Below are positions 49,037 to 56,526 of a DNA stretch of 64,000 nucleotides, piece after piece. The notes beneath the pieces are model-generated. The model searched no databases. It was not told the DNA's origin and worked only from the letters and a program-made list of their open reading frames with translations. Where the stretch lies: positions 2,976,001 through 3,040,000 of the forward strand of contig NZ_JAVDVK010000001.1 of assembly GCF_031456835.1 (NCBI RefSeq). The letters are read 5' to 3'. The DNA comes from Leifsonia shinshuensis. Lineage in GTDB: Bacteria > Actinomycetota > Actinomycetes > Actinomycetales > Microbacteriaceae. The first letter of the stretch is position 1; every line of letters begins with the position of its first letter. A program made the translations under genes and the position numbers.

Positions 49037-49579
49037 TTACTCGAAGGCCTTCAGGATCTCGCGGTCGAACGCCTCGAGGTCGTCGGGCTTGCGCGACGAG
49101 ACCAGCGTGAACGGTCCGTCGTCCACCACGACCTCCTGGTCCACCCAGGTGGCGCCCGCGTTGCGGTAGTCGGTCTGGAGGCTCGGCCAGCTGGTCAGCG
49201 TACGTCCGTCGACCACTCCGGCCTCGATGAGCACCCAGCCGCCGTGGCAGATCACCGCGATCGGCTTGCCGGCGTCGGCGAACGCCTTGACCAGCGACAC
49301 CGCCTCAGGGAAAGTCCGGACCTGGTCGCCGTTCGCGACGCCGCCCGGGAGCACCAGGGCGTCGTAGTCGTCGGCGCTCGCGGCGTCGAGGGTCACATCC
49401 ACCGGGAACGTGTCGGCCGGGGTCAGGTGGTTGAAGGCCTGCACCGTGCCCTGCTCCTTCGAGATCAGCTTCGGCGTGCCGCCGGCGTCGCTGACCGCTG
49501 TCCACGGCTGCACCAGCTCGGCCTGCTCGATGCCCTCCGGGCCCACCAGGAACGCGATGGTCTTGTCGTCCAATGCCAT
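49037..49579 (-). CDS. DJ-1/PfpI family protein (type 1 glutamine amidotransferase-like)
   Basis: A 180-residue DJ-1/PfpI fold. The nucleophile elbow is AVICHGGWVLIEAG (Cys about 113, followed by His), and LVLPGGVANGDQVR holds the conserved Glu-region loop. The ending DDLEAFDREILKAFE fits PfpI-type proteins such as YhbO/YraA. Those act as stress chaperones, glyoxalases or deglycases; which applies is not decidable here. Strong AAAGGAG site before the ATG. It is divergent from an aldo-keto reductase. Confidence 0.88.
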   Translation of the reverse strand: MALDDKTIAFLVGPEGIEQAELVQPWTAVSDAGGTPKLISKEQGTVQAFNHLTPADTFPVDVTLDAASADDYDALVLPGGVANGDQVRTFPEAVSLVKAFADAGKPIAVICHGGWVLIEAGVVDGRTLTSWPSLQTDYRNAGATWVDQEVVVDDGPFTLVSSRKPDDLEAFDREILKAFE

Positions 49580-49636
49580 GTGTCGTTCTCCTTTCCTCTC
49601 CTCACCTGTACGCGCGGGGAGCGGCAGAATGAACCC

Positions 49637-50461
49637 ATGCCGACCATCCCGCAGCTGACTCTCAACGACGGCAACGCGATCCCCCAGCTGGGCTTCGGTG
49701 TCTACAAGATCCCGGACTCCGAGACGGCGGATGCGGTGGTGGCGGCGCTGGATGCGGGCTACCGCCACATCGACACGGCGGCCTTCTACGAGAACGAGCG
49801 CGGGGTGGGCGAGGGCATCCGCCGCAGCGGCCTCGACCGGTCGGATGTCTTCGTCACCAGCAAGGTGTGGTGGACGGACAACGGCTACGACTCGACGCTG
49901 CGCTCGTTCGACCGGAGCCTGGAGCTTCTGGGCTTCGACACGATCGACCTGTTCCTCATCCACTGGCCGGCACCGAAGAGCGACCGCTACGTCGAGACCT
50001 GGCGCGCGCTGGAGCGGGTGCGCGACGAGGGCCGCGCGCGGTCCATCGGCGTGGCCAACTTCCACACGCACCACCTCGACCGGCTGGCCCGGGAGACGGC
50101 CACGGTCCCGGCCGTGAACCAGGTCGAGCTGCACCCGTGGCTGCCGCAGGAGGAAGTGCGGGCCTACGACGCCGCGCACGGCATCGTGACGGAGGCGTGG
50201 TCGCCGCTCGCTCGCGGGCGGATCCTGGGCGATCCGACGCTCGACCGGCTGGCGGACAAGCACGGCGTGACGCCCGCGCAGGTCGTCATCCGCTGGCAGC
50301 TGCAGCTGGGCAACGTCGTCATCCCGAAGTCGACCTCGCCGGAGCGCATCCGCTCGAACCTCGACGTGTTCGGCTTCGTGCTCGACGCCGAGGACCTCGC
50401 GGCCATCGCGGCGCTGGAGACCGGCGAGCGCACCGGCAAGGACCCGGACGATCTCGGCTGA
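49637..50461 (+). CDS. aldo/keto reductase (2,5-diketo-D-gluconate reductase-like)
   Basis: A 274-residue AKR of the DkgA type: IPQLGFGVYKIPD, GYRHIDTAAFYENERGVGEG (Asp and Tyr), VFVTSKVWW (Lys), FLIHWPAP (His), and the NADPH-binding VVIPKSTSPERIRSNLDVFGF. It reduces small aldehydes or ketoacids with NADPH. CAGAAT lies six bases before the ATG, a weak leaderless-type element, and no ribosome site is present. Confidence 0.92.
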   Translation: MPTIPQLTLNDGNAIPQLGFGVYKIPDSETADAVVAALDAGYRHIDTAAFYENERGVGEGIRRSGLDRSDVFVTSKVWWTDNGYDSTLRSFDRSLELLGFDTIDLFLIHWPAPKSDRYVETWRALERVRDEGRARSIGVANFHTHHLDRLARETATVPAVNQVELHPWLPQEEVRAYDAAHGIVTEAWSPLARGRILGDPTLDRLADKHGVTPAQVVIRWQLQLGNVVIPKSTSPERIRSNLDVFGFVLDAEDLAAIAALETGERTGKDPDDLG

Positions 50462-50570
50462 GCCGTTCGTGGCTCGCGCCCGTGTGCCGCTAGGCTCACT
50501 CCAGCGACGGGTCGGAGCGTGCACGGTGCACGCAGGGCCACCCATGACACGTCGTTGGGGGAGTCTCTCG

Positions 50571-52256
50571 ATGAAGGTCCGTCTCGTCGCCGTCGCCGGC
50601 GCGCTCGCCGTCCTCGCCGCAGCTCTGCTGCCCGCGGCGCCCGCCGCCGCCTGGCAGGTGTTTCCGCTCGCGCCGGCCGGGTCCATCGACACGGTGAGGG
50701 TGTCGTACGTCGGCACCGATTCCCGGCCGATGCTGCATCTCACCGGGTGGGCCGCGGACCTCAACGACCGTGGGGCGAACGGCCTCACGACGGCCGGCAT
50801 CGAGTTCACAGCGGCTGCTCCCGGTGGCGCCCGGGTGAGCATCGGGTACGCCGAGAACCACGATTTCGCGTATCCGCGGCCGGACGTCCCGCGCGTCTAC
50901 CCGACCGCCGGGCCGAATCAGGGCTTCGACTTCCGCTCCGGCTACCTTCCCGGCACGGGTCTCGTCAACGTCTGCGCCCGCCTGTACAACATCAACGCGC
51001 AGCCGTACACCGCCGTCTTCACCTGCTTCAACGTCGCGGTGCCCGCCACCCGTCCGCCGCTGGCGACGATCACCGGCCCCGTGACCAGTGGTTTCGCCAC
51101 CGCCGGGTCGGCACTGACCGCGTCGCTCGCTGCTCCGAGCGGCGGCACCGACACGTACAGCTGGACCAGCTGGAACGGGCTCGGCGGCGGCAGCCCCGGA
51201 GGCTATCCGTTTCCGATGCCGGGCGCGACCTCGGCGACGTACACGTCGACGGTGGCCGATGTCGGCCGCGACCTCCGTGCCGTCGTGACCACGCGACTGC
51301 CGAGCGTGACCATCGAGCAGCAGACGGATCCGGTCGGCATCGACCTCCCGCTCTCCGGCGGCTGGTCCCGCGTCGCCTCCTCGGACCGCTTCGCCACGTC
51401 GGTGGCGGTCTCCCAGAGCGCGTTCCCCGATTCTGCGGCCGGCGTGCCGGTCGCCTACGTCGCCTCCGGCGTGACGTTCCCGGATGCGCTCTCGGCCGGC
51501 GCCGCCGCAGCGAAGAAGCACGGCACGCTCCTCCTCACGCGCCCCGGCGCACTCGACCCGAACGTGGCGGCCGAGCTGGTCCGCCTCCACCCGCAGCAGG
51601 TGATCGTGGTGGGCGGCGTCCAGGCGATCACGGATGACGTGGTCGCCGCGATCCGCGCGCTGCCGTTCTCGCCGGATGTCCGCCGGATCGGCGGCGCCGA
51701 CCGCTTCGAGGTGTCGCGCGCCATCATCGACGACGCCTTCGGCACGAGCGCGCCCGACGTCTACGTGGTGACGGGCAACGCGTTCCCCGACGCCCTGGCC
51801 GCTGCCGCCGCCGCCGCGCAGACCGGTCGGCCGGTGCTGCTCGTGAACGGCTGGCTCGGTGCCGCCGATACGGCGACGAAGGATGCGCTCCGCCGATGGG
51901 GCACGACGCACGCCACCGTGGTCGGCGGTTCGGACGTGGTCACCGACGGCCTCGCCTCCACCCTCGGCGTCCCGGCGGACCGCGTCGCGGGGTCGGACCG
52001 CTTCTCGACGGCGGCCGAGCTGGCGCGCACCCTCCCGCACACCGGCGTCACCTACATGGCGAGCGGTCTCAACTTCCCGGACGCCCTGACGGCGGCGGTG
52101 CTGGCGGTCGCGCATCCCGGACCGCTGCTGCTCGCCACGGGGTGGTGCGCCCCGGTCAGCGCCCTCTCCGCCATGCAGGACACGGGCGTCACGCGCCTGG
52201 TCGCCGTGGGCGGCGACGCGGTGCTGAACAGCAACTCCTGGTTCGACGCCTGCTGA
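50571..52256 (+). CDS. secreted protein with three cell wall binding (CWB2-type) repeats
   Basis: Signal peptide MKVRLVAVAGALAVLAAALL ending in AAPAAAW, then a beta-rich N-terminal region (about 30-255) with two PKD/Ig-like stretches, and three CWB2 repeats (about 263-365, 370-468, 471-561). Each repeat has SDRF or ADRF near its start (SRVASSDRFATS, RRIGGADRFEVS, RVAGSDRFSTA), a GxxFPDAL element, and VVGG or AVGG. Such triplets attach proteins to the wall by non-covalent binding. The ATG is seven bases after GGGGGAG; an ATG nine codons earlier is possible. No catalytic domain recognised. Confidence 0.9.
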   Translation: MKVRLVAVAGALAVLAAALLPAAPAAAWQVFPLAPAGSIDTVRVSYVGTDSRPMLHLTGWAADLNDRGANGLTTAGIEFTAAAPGGARVSIGYAENHDFAYPRPDVPRVYPTAGPNQGFDFRSGYLPGTGLVNVCARLYNINAQPYTAVFTCFNVAVPATRPPLATITGPVTSGFATAGSALTASLAAPSGGTDTYSWTSWNGLGGGSPGGYPFPMPGATSATYTSTVADVGRDLRAVVTTRLPSVTIEQQTDPVGIDLPLSGGWSRVASSDRFATSVAVSQSAFPDSAAGVPVAYVASGVTFPDALSAGAAAAKKHGTLLLTRPGALDPNVAAELVRLHPQQVIVVGGVQAITDDVVAAIRALPFSPDVRRIGGADRFEVSRAIIDDAFGTSAPDVYVVTGNAFPDALAAAAAAAQTGRPVLLVNGWLGAADTATKDALRRWGTTHATVVGGSDVVTDGLASTLGVPADRVAGSDRFSTAAELARTLPHTGVTYMASGLNFPDALTAAVLAVAHPGPLLLATGWCAPVSALSAMQDTGVTRLVAVGGDAVLNSNSWFDAC

Positions 52257-52280
52257 CCGCGGCCGCCGCGCGGCGCGGCT

Positions 52281-52346
52281 GACTGCGGTCGTTCGGAACG
52301 ATTGCGCCCGGTCGACCCGGCTTAGACGTTCCGAACCGGCGCAGTC
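52281..52346. repeat. long imperfect palindrome in a convergent gap
   Basis: Arms at 52281-52300 and 52327-52346 pair over about 20 bp, with GTTCGGAACG/CGTTCCGAAC perfect and a small offset toward the ends. It lies 25 bases after the CWB2 gene and 24 bases before the end of the convergent peptidase gene. Confidence 0.75.
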
Positions 52347-52369
52347 ACGCCCGGGTCACGGCGCCCTCC

Positions 52370-54508
52370 TCACTCACCCGACGGGTGCGCCCCCACGACG
52401 TCGAGCAGCCACGCGAGCGCGAACGCCCGCTCCCGCCAGGCGGCGTAGCGCCCGGAGACCCCGCCGTGACCGGCGGCCATCTCGATCTTCAGCAGCGGGT
52501 CCGCATCCACCTCGCGCAGCTTCGCCACCCACTTGGCCGGCTCTACGTACAGCACGCGGGTGTCGTTCAGGCTGGTGATGGCGAGGATGCGCGGATAGTG
52601 CGTTTCATGCACGTTCTCCAGCGGAGAGTACGACTTCATGTAGTCGTAGACCTCCGGGTCGTGCAGCGGGTCGCCCCACTCGTCCCACTCGATGACCGTG
52701 AGCGGCAGCGACGGGTCGAGGATGCTGGTCAGCGGATCCACGAAGGGCACCTCGGCCAGGATGCCCGCGAAGTCGCGCGGGGCCAGGTTCGCGACGGCGC
52801 CCATCAGCAGGCCGCCGGCGCTGCCGCCCTGTGCGGCCAGGCGCGACGGCTCCGTCCATCCGCGGTCGACGAGGTGCCGGGCCGCGGCGACGAAGTCGGT
52901 GAAGGTGTTCTTCTTGTGTAGCTTCTTGCCGTTCTCGTACCAGAGCCGGCCGAGCTCCCCGCCGCCGCGCACGTGCGCGATGGCGAAGACGACGCCACGG
53001 TCGAGGAGGCTGAGGCGCGGGATGCTGAACGACGGGTCCATGCTGGCCTCGTACGAGCCGTAGCCGTACAGCACCAGCGGCGCCGGTTCGCCCGGGGTGA
53101 CGAGGTCGTTGCGGTAGACCAGCGAGATCGGAACGCGGGCGCCGTCGGGGGCGATCGCCCACTCCCGGCGCTGCTCGAACAGGGACGGGTCGAACGCGCC
53201 GAGCACCGGCTGCTGCTTGCGCAGGGCGAGTTCGCCCGTCCGCACGTCGTAGTCGTAGACCGTCGAGGGCGTGACGAAGCTGCCGTAGCCGAGGCGCAGG
53301 AACGGCTGCGTCCACTCCGGGTTCCCGCCGACCCCCACGGTGAACAGCTGCTCGTCGAAGTGCAGCTCGTGCGGGGTGTCGTCGCCGGGATGCTCCCCGG
53401 CCGGGTCGGGCACGCGCGCGACGGCCACTCGCGTCATCCCCTCGCGGCGGTACTCGACGCTCACGAAGTCGCGGAACGCATCCACACCCTCCAGCCGCAC
53501 GGCGGGGTCGTGGGGGAGGAGCACCCGGCGCGGCCCCTGCGGGTCGTCGGCCGAGACGCTGACGAGCTCGAAGTTGACGGCCTCGTGGTTGTGCACGATC
53601 AGCAGGCGGTCGTGTCCGCCGACGACCGCGTGCTCCACGTCGTACTCGACGCCCTCGACGCGCGGCCACACCACCGTGAACTCGCCGGTCGGGTCGTCGG
53701 AGCGCAGCAGCCACGCCTCGCTGGTGATGTTGGAGCCGGCCTCGATCACGAGGAACCGCCGGCTGCGGGTCAGGCCGACGCCGATCCAGTACCGCTCGTC
53801 CGGCTCGTGGAAGACCTGCACGTCGTCCACGTCCGGCCCGTCGCCGACGCGATGGCGCCAGACGGTGTCCGGCCGCCAGGAGTCGTCGACGGTCGTGTAG
53901 AAGATGTAGGCGCCGGTCTGGTCGAAGAGCGCGCCGCCCGCCGTGCCGGTGATCTCGTCGGGGAAGGTCACGCCGTCGTCGGCCAGCGACCGGACGCGGA
54001 GCGTGTAGCGCTCGTCGCCCTCGGTGTCGACCGCCCACAGCAGCCGGGTGCCGTCCGCGCTGATGTCGAAGCTGCCGAGCGCGTAGAAGTCGTGACCCTC
54101 GGCCTCTGCGTTGTCATCGAGCAGGATCTGCTCGCCGGGGAGGCCGTTGCGCTGGGCGTCGTCGTCGAGGGTGGGCGGCGCCCAGTCGTCGGGGGAGGCA
54201 ATCGGCGCGCGGCAGTGGATGCCGTACTGCTTCCCCTCCACCGTGCGGGTGTAGTACCACCAGTCGCCCTCGCGGACCGGGACGCTCAGGTCGGTCTCGC
54301 GGGTGCGCGCCTTGATCTCGTCGAAGATCTGCTCCCGCAGCAGCGCCAGGTGCTCGGTGCGCGCGTTGGTGTACGCGTTCTCCTCGTGGAGGTGGGCGGT
54401 CACCGCGGGGTCGTCCTTCGCGCGGAGCCACTCGTAGTCGTCGACGTAGACGTCGCCGTGGTGGATGCGTTCGACGGGCTTCTTCGGCGTGACCGGCGGG
54501 GTGAGCAT
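52370..54508 (-). CDS. S9 family peptidase (oligopeptidase B-like)
   Basis: A 712-residue prolyl-oligopeptidase family enzyme: N-terminal beta-propeller with DDYEWLRAKDDPAV, and a C-terminal alpha/beta hydrolase domain (about 420-712). The nucleophile Ser is in AAQGGSAGGLLMGAV, the Asp in SLNDTRVLYVEPAKW, and the His in AAGHGGVSGR. The pattern FAIAHVRGGGELGRLWYENGK is typical of oligopeptidase B, which cuts peptides after Arg/Lys. No signal peptide. The ATG is six bases after TAGCCT, so leaderless. Confidence 0.93.
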   Translation of the reverse strand: MLTPPVTPKKPVERIHHGDVYVDDYEWLRAKDDPAVTAHLHEENAYTNARTEHLALLREQIFDEIKARTRETDLSVPVREGDWWYYTRTVEGKQYGIHCRAPIASPDDWAPPTLDDDAQRNGLPGEQILLDDNAEAEGHDFYALGSFDISADGTRLLWAVDTEGDERYTLRVRSLADDGVTFPDEITGTAGGALFDQTGAYIFYTTVDDSWRPDTVWRHRVGDGPDVDDVQVFHEPDERYWIGVGLTRSRRFLVIEAGSNITSEAWLLRSDDPTGEFTVVWPRVEGVEYDVEHAVVGGHDRLLIVHNHEAVNFELVSVSADDPQGPRRVLLPHDPAVRLEGVDAFRDFVSVEYRREGMTRVAVARVPDPAGEHPGDDTPHELHFDEQLFTVGVGGNPEWTQPFLRLGYGSFVTPSTVYDYDVRTGELALRKQQPVLGAFDPSLFEQRREWAIAPDGARVPISLVYRNDLVTPGEPAPLVLYGYGSYEASMDPSFSIPRLSLLDRGVVFAIAHVRGGGELGRLWYENGKKLHKKNTFTDFVAAARHLVDRGWTEPSRLAAQGGSAGGLLMGAVANLAPRDFAGILAEVPFVDPLTSILDPSLPLTVIEWDEWGDPLHDPEVYDYMKSYSPLENVHETHYPRILAITSLNDTRVLYVEPAKWVAKLREVDADPLLKIEMAAGHGGVSGRYAAWRERAFALAWLLDVVGAHPSGE

Positions 54509-54514
54509 GAGCCC

Positions 54515-54520
54515 AGGCTA
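54515..54520 (-). promoter_or_regulatory. -10 element of a leaderless promoter
   Basis: TAGCCT on the minus strand, six bases, then the ATG of the peptidase gene. Confidence 0.45.
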
Positions 54521-54546
54521 TCGGCCCGTGCCCACCCCGGCCGGGC

Positions 54547-55524
54547 TCACGGGCGGAGCAGGACCTTGCCGACGCGGCCGGGCCGGCCGCTCGCCTCGAC
54601 GGCGGCGCGGATGTCCGCGAGGGTGTGGACGCCGGCGACCGGCAGGGTCAGGGTGCCGTCCTGGGTGCGGGCGAACAGCTCCTGGAACAGCCGGTTGCGT
54701 TGGTCGGCGGGCATTTCGCGGCTGACCACGCTTCCCCAGAAGCCCTTCACGGTGGCCTGCTTGAAGATGATGTCGCCCGAGGCGAGCTCCAGCGTCGGGG
54801 ACGCCATGGCGCCGAACACGACGAGTGTGCCGTTCACCGCGAGCGTCGAGAGCACGTCGCCGGCCGCCGAGCCGCCGACCGAGTCGACGCCGACGCGGAG
54901 CGGTGCGCCGTCGGTCAGGGCGGCGAGCTGCTCCCGCCAGTCGGCGTCGTCGGTCGCGATCACGCGCTCGATGCCCTGCGCCCGCAGCTCCTCGACTCCG
55001 GCGGCCCGGCGGACGAGCCCGACGACGTTGATGCCGCGAGCCGCGCCGAGCTGGGCGACCATGCGGCCGACGGCTCCGTTGGCGGCGTTCTGGATCAGCC
55101 AGTCGCCCTCCGCCAGGTCGAGCGACTCGAGCAGGCTGATCGCGCTGAACGGCATGGACACGAGCTGCGCGGCGGACTCGTCCGGCAGTGCATCCGGGAC
55201 GGGGATGAGGCCCGCCGCGCGGGTGACGAAGTACTCCGCCCACACGCCGAAGGTGCCGCCGGTGACGACCCGCTGGCCGACCGTGAGCTGGTCGACGCCC
55301 TCGCCGAGCGCATCCACCACGCCCAGCGCCTCGGTGCCGGCCTGGGCGGGGAGCTCCGGCTTGAAGCCGTAGGTGCCGCGGACCGTCCACAGGTCGTGGT
55401 TGTGGATGGGCGAGAGCAGCATCCTCACGCGGACCTCGCCCGCGCCGGGCTCGGGGAGCGGGCGCTCGTCGACGGACAGGACCTCGGCCGGGTCGCCGAA
55501 TTCGTCGTGGATCAGTGCCTTCAT
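54547..55524 (-). CDS. zinc-binding dehydrogenase family protein (quinone oxidoreductase / enoyl reductase-like)
   Basis: MDR protein of 325 aa: MKALIHDEFGDPAEVL, MLLSPIHNHDLWTVRGTYG (His/Asp in place of the Cys-type zinc site), GTEALGVV, and Rossmann motif LIQNAANGAVGRMVAQLGAARG. The zinc cysteines are absent. The pattern resembles mitochondrial enoyl-reductase (ETR-like) proteins, using NADPH. It starts four bases after the ohr stop, so it belongs to the peroxide unit and may reduce reactive carbonyls derived from lipid peroxides. Confidence 0.88.
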   Translation of the reverse strand: MKALIHDEFGDPAEVLSVDERPLPEPGAGEVRVRMLLSPIHNHDLWTVRGTYGFKPELPAQAGTEALGVVDALGEGVDQLTVGQRVVTGGTFGVWAEYFVTRAAGLIPVPDALPDESAAQLVSMPFSAISLLESLDLAEGDWLIQNAANGAVGRMVAQLGAARGINVVGLVRRAAGVEELRAQGIERVIATDDADWREQLAALTDGAPLRVGVDSVGGSAAGDVLSTLAVNGTLVVFGAMASPTLELASGDIIFKQATVKGFWGSVVSREMPADQRNRLFQELFARTQDGTLTLPVAGVHTLADIRAAVEASGRPGRVGKVLLRP

Positions 55525-55527
55525 CGC

Positions 55528-55950
55528 TCAGTCCTCCGAGACCGTGATCGTAACGTCGATGTTGCCACGGGTCGCGTTCGAGTAGGGGCACACGGTGTGG
55601 GCGGCGTCGGCGAGGGCCTGGGCCTGCTCCGCCTCGATGCCGGGGAGGACGACCTCGAGCAGCACGGACAGCTGGTAGCCGCCCTCGCCGTTCGGTCCGA
55701 TCTCGACGCGGCCGCCGACCGACGAGCCGTCGAGCTTCACCTTCTGGCTGCGCGCGACCGCCTGCAGTGCGGAGTGGAAGCACGCGGCGTAGCCCGCGGC
55801 GAAGAGCTGCTCGGGGTTGGTGCCCGCTCCCGAGCCGCCCATCTCCTTGGGCACGGCCAGGTCGAGGGCGAAGGAGCCGTCGCTGGTGGCGACCCGGCCG
55901 TCGCGGCCGGCGCCGGTGGAGAGGGCTTCTGCGGTGTAGAGGACGTTCAT
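55528..55950 (-). CDS. ohr: organic hydroperoxide resistance protein Ohr
   Basis: A 140-residue Ohr/OsmC fold peroxidase that reduces organic hydroperoxides through a two-cysteine mechanism. Both catalytic cysteines are present: GYAACFHSAL (Cys about 60) and HTVCPYSNATRGN (Cys about 124). The catalytic Arg/Glu region, PEQLFAAGYAACF and MNVLYTAEA-type start, match Ohr rather than OsmC. AAAGG precedes the ATG. The gene follows ohrR after a short spacer made of 18-bp tandem repeats. Confidence 0.95.
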   Translation of the reverse strand: MNVLYTAEALSTGAGRDGRVATSDGSFALDLAVPKEMGGSGAGTNPEQLFAAGYAACFHSALQAVARSQKVKLDGSSVGGRVEIGPNGEGGYQLSVLLEVVLPGIEAEQAQALADAAHTVCPYSNATRGNIDVTITVSED

Positions 55951-55972
55951 CTGTGCCTTTCAGGTGTTTCGG

Positions 55973-56025
55973 TTCGCCGGACGTGTTCAATTCGCCGGAC
56001 GTGTCAGTGCGCCGGACGTGTTCAG
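55973..56025. repeat. 18-bp tandem repeat between ohrR and ohr
   Basis: Three units of about 18 bp: TTCGCCGGACGTGTTCAA, TTCGCCGGACGTGTCAGT, GCGCCGGACGTGTTCAG, then a partial TTCGCCG. The last units overlap the end of ohrR. No known function. Confidence 0.8.
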
Positions 56026-56474
56026 TTCGCCGCGGGGGCGGGTTGCTGCGCCGCGGCGTGCATGGTCTCCGTGAGCCGGTGCAGGGTGTCGATGAGCGCT
56101 TCGGCCGCCTGCGCGTCCGGCAGGCCGGTCCCGGCCGCGATCCGGGCGGGGATGTGCGCGAGCTGGGGACGCAGTTCCTGCCCGCGCTCGCCGATGGTCA
56201 CCGTGACGACCCGCTCGTCCTCGCTGCGGCGTTCGCGGCGCACGAGGCCGGCCTCCTCCATGCGGCGGAGCAGCGGGGACAGGGTCCCGGAGTCCAGCTG
56301 GAGGTGGTCGCCGAGCGACCCGACGGTCTGGTCGCCCTCCACCCACAGGGTGATGAGCACCAAATACTGGGGATAGGTGAGCCCCCACGGCTCCAGGAGC
56401 GTACGGTACGCCTGCGTGGTGGCACGCGTCGCGGCGTAGAGCGAGAAGCACACCATCTCATCGGTCACGGGCAT
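56022..56474 (-). CDS. ohrR: OhrR-type peroxide-sensing MarR family regulator
   Basis: A 150-residue MarR protein. The N-terminal MVCFSLYAATRATTQAYR contains the reactive Cys (Cys 9) of OhrR; GLTYPQYLVLITLWVEG, LQLDSGTLSPLLRRMEEAGL and RSEDERVVTVTIGERG complete the winged helix. It has one cysteine, like the one-Cys OhrR group that uses a small thiol partner. Upstream, overlapping palindromes (56490-56512) form its operator. Gene order ohrR-ohr-dehydrogenase on one strand means autoregulation and peroxide induction of the whole unit. Confidence 0.93.
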   Translation of the reverse strand: MPVTDEMVCFSLYAATRATTQAYRTLLEPWGLTYPQYLVLITLWVEGDQTVGSLGDHLQLDSGTLSPLLRRMEEAGLVRRERRSEDERVVTVTIGERGQELRPQLAHIPARIAAGTGLPDAQAAEALIDTLHRLTETMHAAAQQPAPAAN

Positions 56475-56489
56475 GCCGTTATCGTTTCA

Positions 56490-56512
56490 CACAACCAAGT
56501 TGTGCACAACTT
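56490..56512. promoter_or_regulatory. OhrR operator: two overlapping palindromes
   Basis: CACAAC-CAA-GTTGTG (56490-56504) overlaps the perfect 16-bp palindrome AAGTTGTGCACAACTT (56497-56512). Both lie within 40 bases upstream of the ohrR ATG. Confidence 0.75.
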
Positions 56513-56526
56513 AAATCAGGGTGCGT

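Noticed and set aside
55973..56025. CRISPR-like array
   Set aside because: Units are directly adjacent with no spacers; it is a simple tandem repeat. No cas genes are in the window.
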